A stretch of 64,000 bases of DNA from positions 310,001 to 374,000 of the forward strand of contig NZ_JAPCHX010000004.1 in the NCBI RefSeq assembly GCF_026107415.2, written 5' to 3'. The position numbers and the translations under genes were made by a program. Below are positions 61,738 to 64,000 of this stretch, piece by piece (positions within the stretch are counted from its first letter, which is position 1; each line of letters starts with the position of its first letter). Below the pieces are notes generated by a model that did not search any database, was not told where the DNA came from, and worked only from the letters and a program-made list of their open reading frames with translations. Source of the stretch: Microbacterium sp. MPKO10. GTDB lineage: Bacteria > Actinomycetota > Actinomycetes > Actinomycetales > Microbacteriaceae.

Positions 61738-64000
61738 TCTGCGCTCGAGCTGCTCTTCTTCGCCGCGGGCTTCTTCGCGGGCGCCTTCTTGGCCGCCGGT
61801 TTCTTCGCGGCGGTCTTCTTGGCCGGAGCCTTCTTCGCAGGCTTCTTCGCCGGACCCTTCGCCCGCTTGTCGGCGAGCATCTGCACAGCTCGCTCGAACG
61901 TCATATCCTGTGGGTCTTCGCCCTTGGGGATCGTGACGTTCGTGGTGCCGTCGGTCACATACGGTCCAAAGCGTCCGTCTTTCACCCGCACGGGCTTGCC
62001 GCTCTCGGGGTCCGCGTCGAATTCCTTCAGCGCGTTTGACGCCCGCCGCCCGGCATACTTCGGCTGGGCAAAGATTTCAAGCGCCCCGGCAAGGTCGATG
62101 TCGAAGATCTGCTCTTCGCTCTGCAGCGACCGCGAGTCTGTGCCCTTCTTCAGATACGGGCCGAATCGACCGTTCTGCGCCGTGATCGGGTCGCCGGACT
62201 CCGGGTCCTCGCCCACAACGCGCGGCAGGCTCAGCAGCTGCAGCGCCTGGTCGAGGTCGACGGTCTCGGGCGACATCGACTTGAACAGCGACGCCGTGCG
62301 CGGCTTGGGGCCCTTCTTCGCCGACTTCTTCTTCGGGGCGTCCGTGGCCGGAGCCGCGGGTTCCGGCTCGAGCTCGGTCACGTAGGGGCCGAACCGGCCG
62401 TCCTTCACCACGATCGTCTTGCCGGTCTCGGGGTTTTGGCCGAGCTCGCGGTCGTGCACAACGGGTGCGTCCTTCAGCTCGTGCGCCTTGGCGAGCGTCA
62501 GTTCGTCCGGGGCAAGCTCCTGCGGGATGTTCACGCGGCGCACGGGAATCTCTCCCGTGGCAGCATCCGGTGTGGCATCGTCGTCGATCACTTCGAGGTA
62601 CGGACCGTACTTTCCGATGCGCAACGTGATCTGGTCATCGATGCGCACCGAGTTGATCTCGCGCGCATCGATCTCACCGAGGTTGTCGACGACGTGCCGC
62701 AGGCCCGCATGCTGGTCATTGCCGAAGTAGAAGTCGCCCAGCCAATCAGCTCGCTTGGCGTCTCCTGCCGCGATGCGGTCGAGGTCCTCTTCCATGCCCG
62801 CCGTGAAGTCGTACTCGACGAGGTCGCCGAAGTGCTCTTCCAGCAGGCGCACGACGCTGAACGCCACCCAGTTCGGCACCAGTGCTGTGCCGCGCTGCGT
62901 CACATAACCGCGGTCGACGATCGTCGACAGGATCTGCGCGTAGGTCGACGGCCGGCCGATGCCGAGCTCTTCGAGGCGCTTCGTGAGGCTGGCTTCCGTG
63001 TAACGCGGCGGCGGGCTCGTCTCGTGCCCCTTGGCTGCGACGTCGGCGAGCCCGGCGGCCTGCCCCTCCGTCATGGCGGGAAGCTTGGCGTTTTTGTCGC
63101 GGTCTCCGCGCACCTCGTCCTGACCCTCTTCATAGGCGGCGAGGAATCCACGGAAGGTGATGACGGTACCGGATGCTGTCAGCTCAGCCGTCTTCGCGAC
63201 GTCGCTGCTCTGCAGCTCTGCCTCGACAGTGACCGTGGCCGTCTGCCCCTTGGCGTCGGCCATCTGGCTGGCGACCGTGCGCTTCCAGATCAGCTCGTAC
63301 AGCTTGAAGTCGTTGCCGTGCAGCGAGCTGGACAGCGACGCTGGAGTGCGGAACGTGTCGCCCGAAGGACGGATCGCTTCGTGCGCCTCCTGCGCGTTCT
63401 TCGACTTGCCCGAGTAGTAGCGGGGCTTCTCGGGAACCGCGTCGTCGCCGTACAGCGAGCGGGCCTGCGCGCGAGCAGCATCCGTCGCCTGCTTCGACAG
63501 CGACACCGAGTCGGTACGCATATAGGTGATGTACCCGTTCTCGTACAGAGACTGGGCGACGCTCATCGTCTGCCGGGCCGAGAAGCGCAGTTTGCGCGCG
63601 GCTTCCTGCTGCAGCGTCGATGTGATGAACGGGGCCGCGGGGCGGCGTGAATATGGCTTGGTCTCGAGGTTCGAGATGCGGGCGGAGGTTCCGGCCTCTT
63701 CCAGCGCGGAAGCGAGGGACGTGGCGGCAGCCTCGTCGAGCTGACGCACCTTCGCCGTGAGTGTGCCCGAATCGTCGAAGTCGCGGCCCGTCGCCACGCG
63801 AGTGCCGTCGAGGCGCACAAGCTTCGCTTCGAAGCTCGACTCGGCGTCAGCAGGGGTCACCTCGGCGGTGAGGTCCCAATAGGATGCTGCGACAAACGCG
63901 AGGCGTTCCCGTTCACGATCCACCACGAGACGTGTCGCTGCCGACTGCACGCGGCCCGCAGAGAGTCCAGGGCCGACCTTGCGCCAGAGCACGGGCGAGA
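61734..64000 (-). CDS. topA: DNA topoisomerase I, C-terminal part (5' end outside window)
   Basis: At least 755 residues of the type IA topoisomerase that relaxes negative supercoils; the Toprim start lies beyond the right edge. The frame is open to 64000 (SPVLWRKVGPGLSAGRVQS). The active-site tyrosine lies in YITYMRTDSVSL. Several C-terminal repeat domains (RFGPYVTE-like units) replace the zinc fingers of E. coli TopA. The protein ends in a Lys/Ala/Pro-rich tail of about 45 residues, common in actinobacteria and thought to aid processivity. Confidence 0.97.
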   Translation of the reverse strand, partial: SPVLWRKVGPGLSAGRVQSAATRLVVDRERERLAFVAASYWDLTAEVTPADAESSFEAKLVRLDGTRVATGRDFDDSGTLTAKVRQLDEAAATSLASALEEAGTSARISNLETKPYSRRPAAPFITSTLQQEAARKLRFSARQTMSVAQSLYENGYITYMRTDSVSLSKQATDAARAQARSLYGDDAVPEKPRYYSGKSKNAQEAHEAIRPSGDTFRTPASLSSSLHGNDFKLYELIWKRTVASQMADAKGQTATVTVEAELQSSDVAKTAELTASGTVITFRGFLAAYEEGQDEVRGDRDKNAKLPAMTEGQAAGLADVAAKGHETSPPPRYTEASLTKRLEELGIGRPSTYAQILSTIVDRGYVTQRGTALVPNWVAFSVVRLLEEHFGDLVEYDFTAGMEEDLDRIAAGDAKRADWLGDFYFGNDQHAGLRHVVDNLGEIDAREINSVRIDDQITLRIGKYGPYLEVIDDDATPDAATGEIPVRRVNIPQELAPDELTLAKAHELKDAPVVHDRELGQNPETGKTIVVKDGRFGPYVTELEPEPAAPATDAPKKKSAKKGPKPRTASLFKSMSPETVDLDQALQLLSLPRVVGEDPESGDPITAQNGRFGPYLKKGTDSRSLQSEEQIFDIDLAGALEIFAQPKYAGRRASNALKEFDADPESGKPVRVKDGRFGPYVTDGTTNVTIPKGEDPQDMTFERAVQMLADKRAKGPAKKPAKKAPAKKTAAKKPAAKKAPAKKPAAKKSSSSAE

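Overview
The window is a gene-dense, high-GC chromosomal segment of an actinobacterium, most likely of the family Microbacteriaceae (genus not resolvable from sequence alone). Lineage markers include mycothiol synthase MshD, orphan regulator GlnR, CarD, SenX3-RegX3, a CarD/LpqE/IspDF/CysS/RlmB block in mycobacterial order, a topA-tmk-holB-peptidase block, a solo CIRCE-controlled groEL2 and GTP-type PEP carboxykinase. No phage, transposon, CRISPR array or defence island was recognised.

Layout. 0-4 kb: end of a pyrimidine-reductase-like gene, folP2, a divergent two-component system and a solo WXG100 gene. 4-11.4 kb: groEL with two CIRCE boxes, LytR_C and DUF3263 genes, msrB, tRNA-Thr(UGU), a DsbA-like membrane thiol protein, an orphan MsmX/UgpC-type ATPase and a DUF4032 kinase-like gene. 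11.4-16.2 kb: rlmB, cysS, ispDF, carD (all minus strand) and an LpqE-like lipoprotein. 16.2-31 kb: a phosphate/nitrogen control region with regX3-senX3 divergent from phoU, then gpmA, a tight ygfZ/FABP/small-membrane-protein operon, glnR-mshD, ppk1-mutT1 and pstSCAB with PHO-box-like repeats. 31-37.4 kb: an RskA-like gene behind a structured leader, tRNA-Lys, an LPXTG surface protein, a two-domain methyltransferase fusion and an ABC exporter.

37.9-46.9 kb is the most accessory-looking part: a ThDP enzyme, a small membrane protein and a homoprotocatechuate meta-cleavage cluster (hpaH, hpaI, a FAH-RraA fusion, a GntR regulator, hpaE, hpaD) with two similar palindromic operators. The upstream hydroxylase HpaBC is absent, so the cluster covers ring cleavage onward. 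It would convert homoprotocatechuate to semialdehyde (HpaD), acid (HpaE), decarboxylated and isomerised dienoate (FAH-RraA), hydrated product (HpaH), then pyruvate and succinate semialdehyde (HpaI). Next come pckG and a divergent RamB/PrpR-type regulator, fitting gluconeogenic use of such carbon.

50.8-64 kb: a self-contained ABC-2 transporter operon with its own winged-helix regulator and palindrome, an operon-like run galM, Gfo/Idh, dac and pncA, tRNA-Thr(CGU), and topA-tmk-holB-peptidase. topA is cut by the right window edge.

The most unusual global signal is the octamer GGATGCTG and its complement. I counted about 61 copies in 64 kb, about 25 times a simple composition-based expectation, in both orientations and also outside genes. 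Other leads are the FAH-RraA fusion, the phage-type domain fused to a methyltransferase, and the structured leader before the RskA-like gene.
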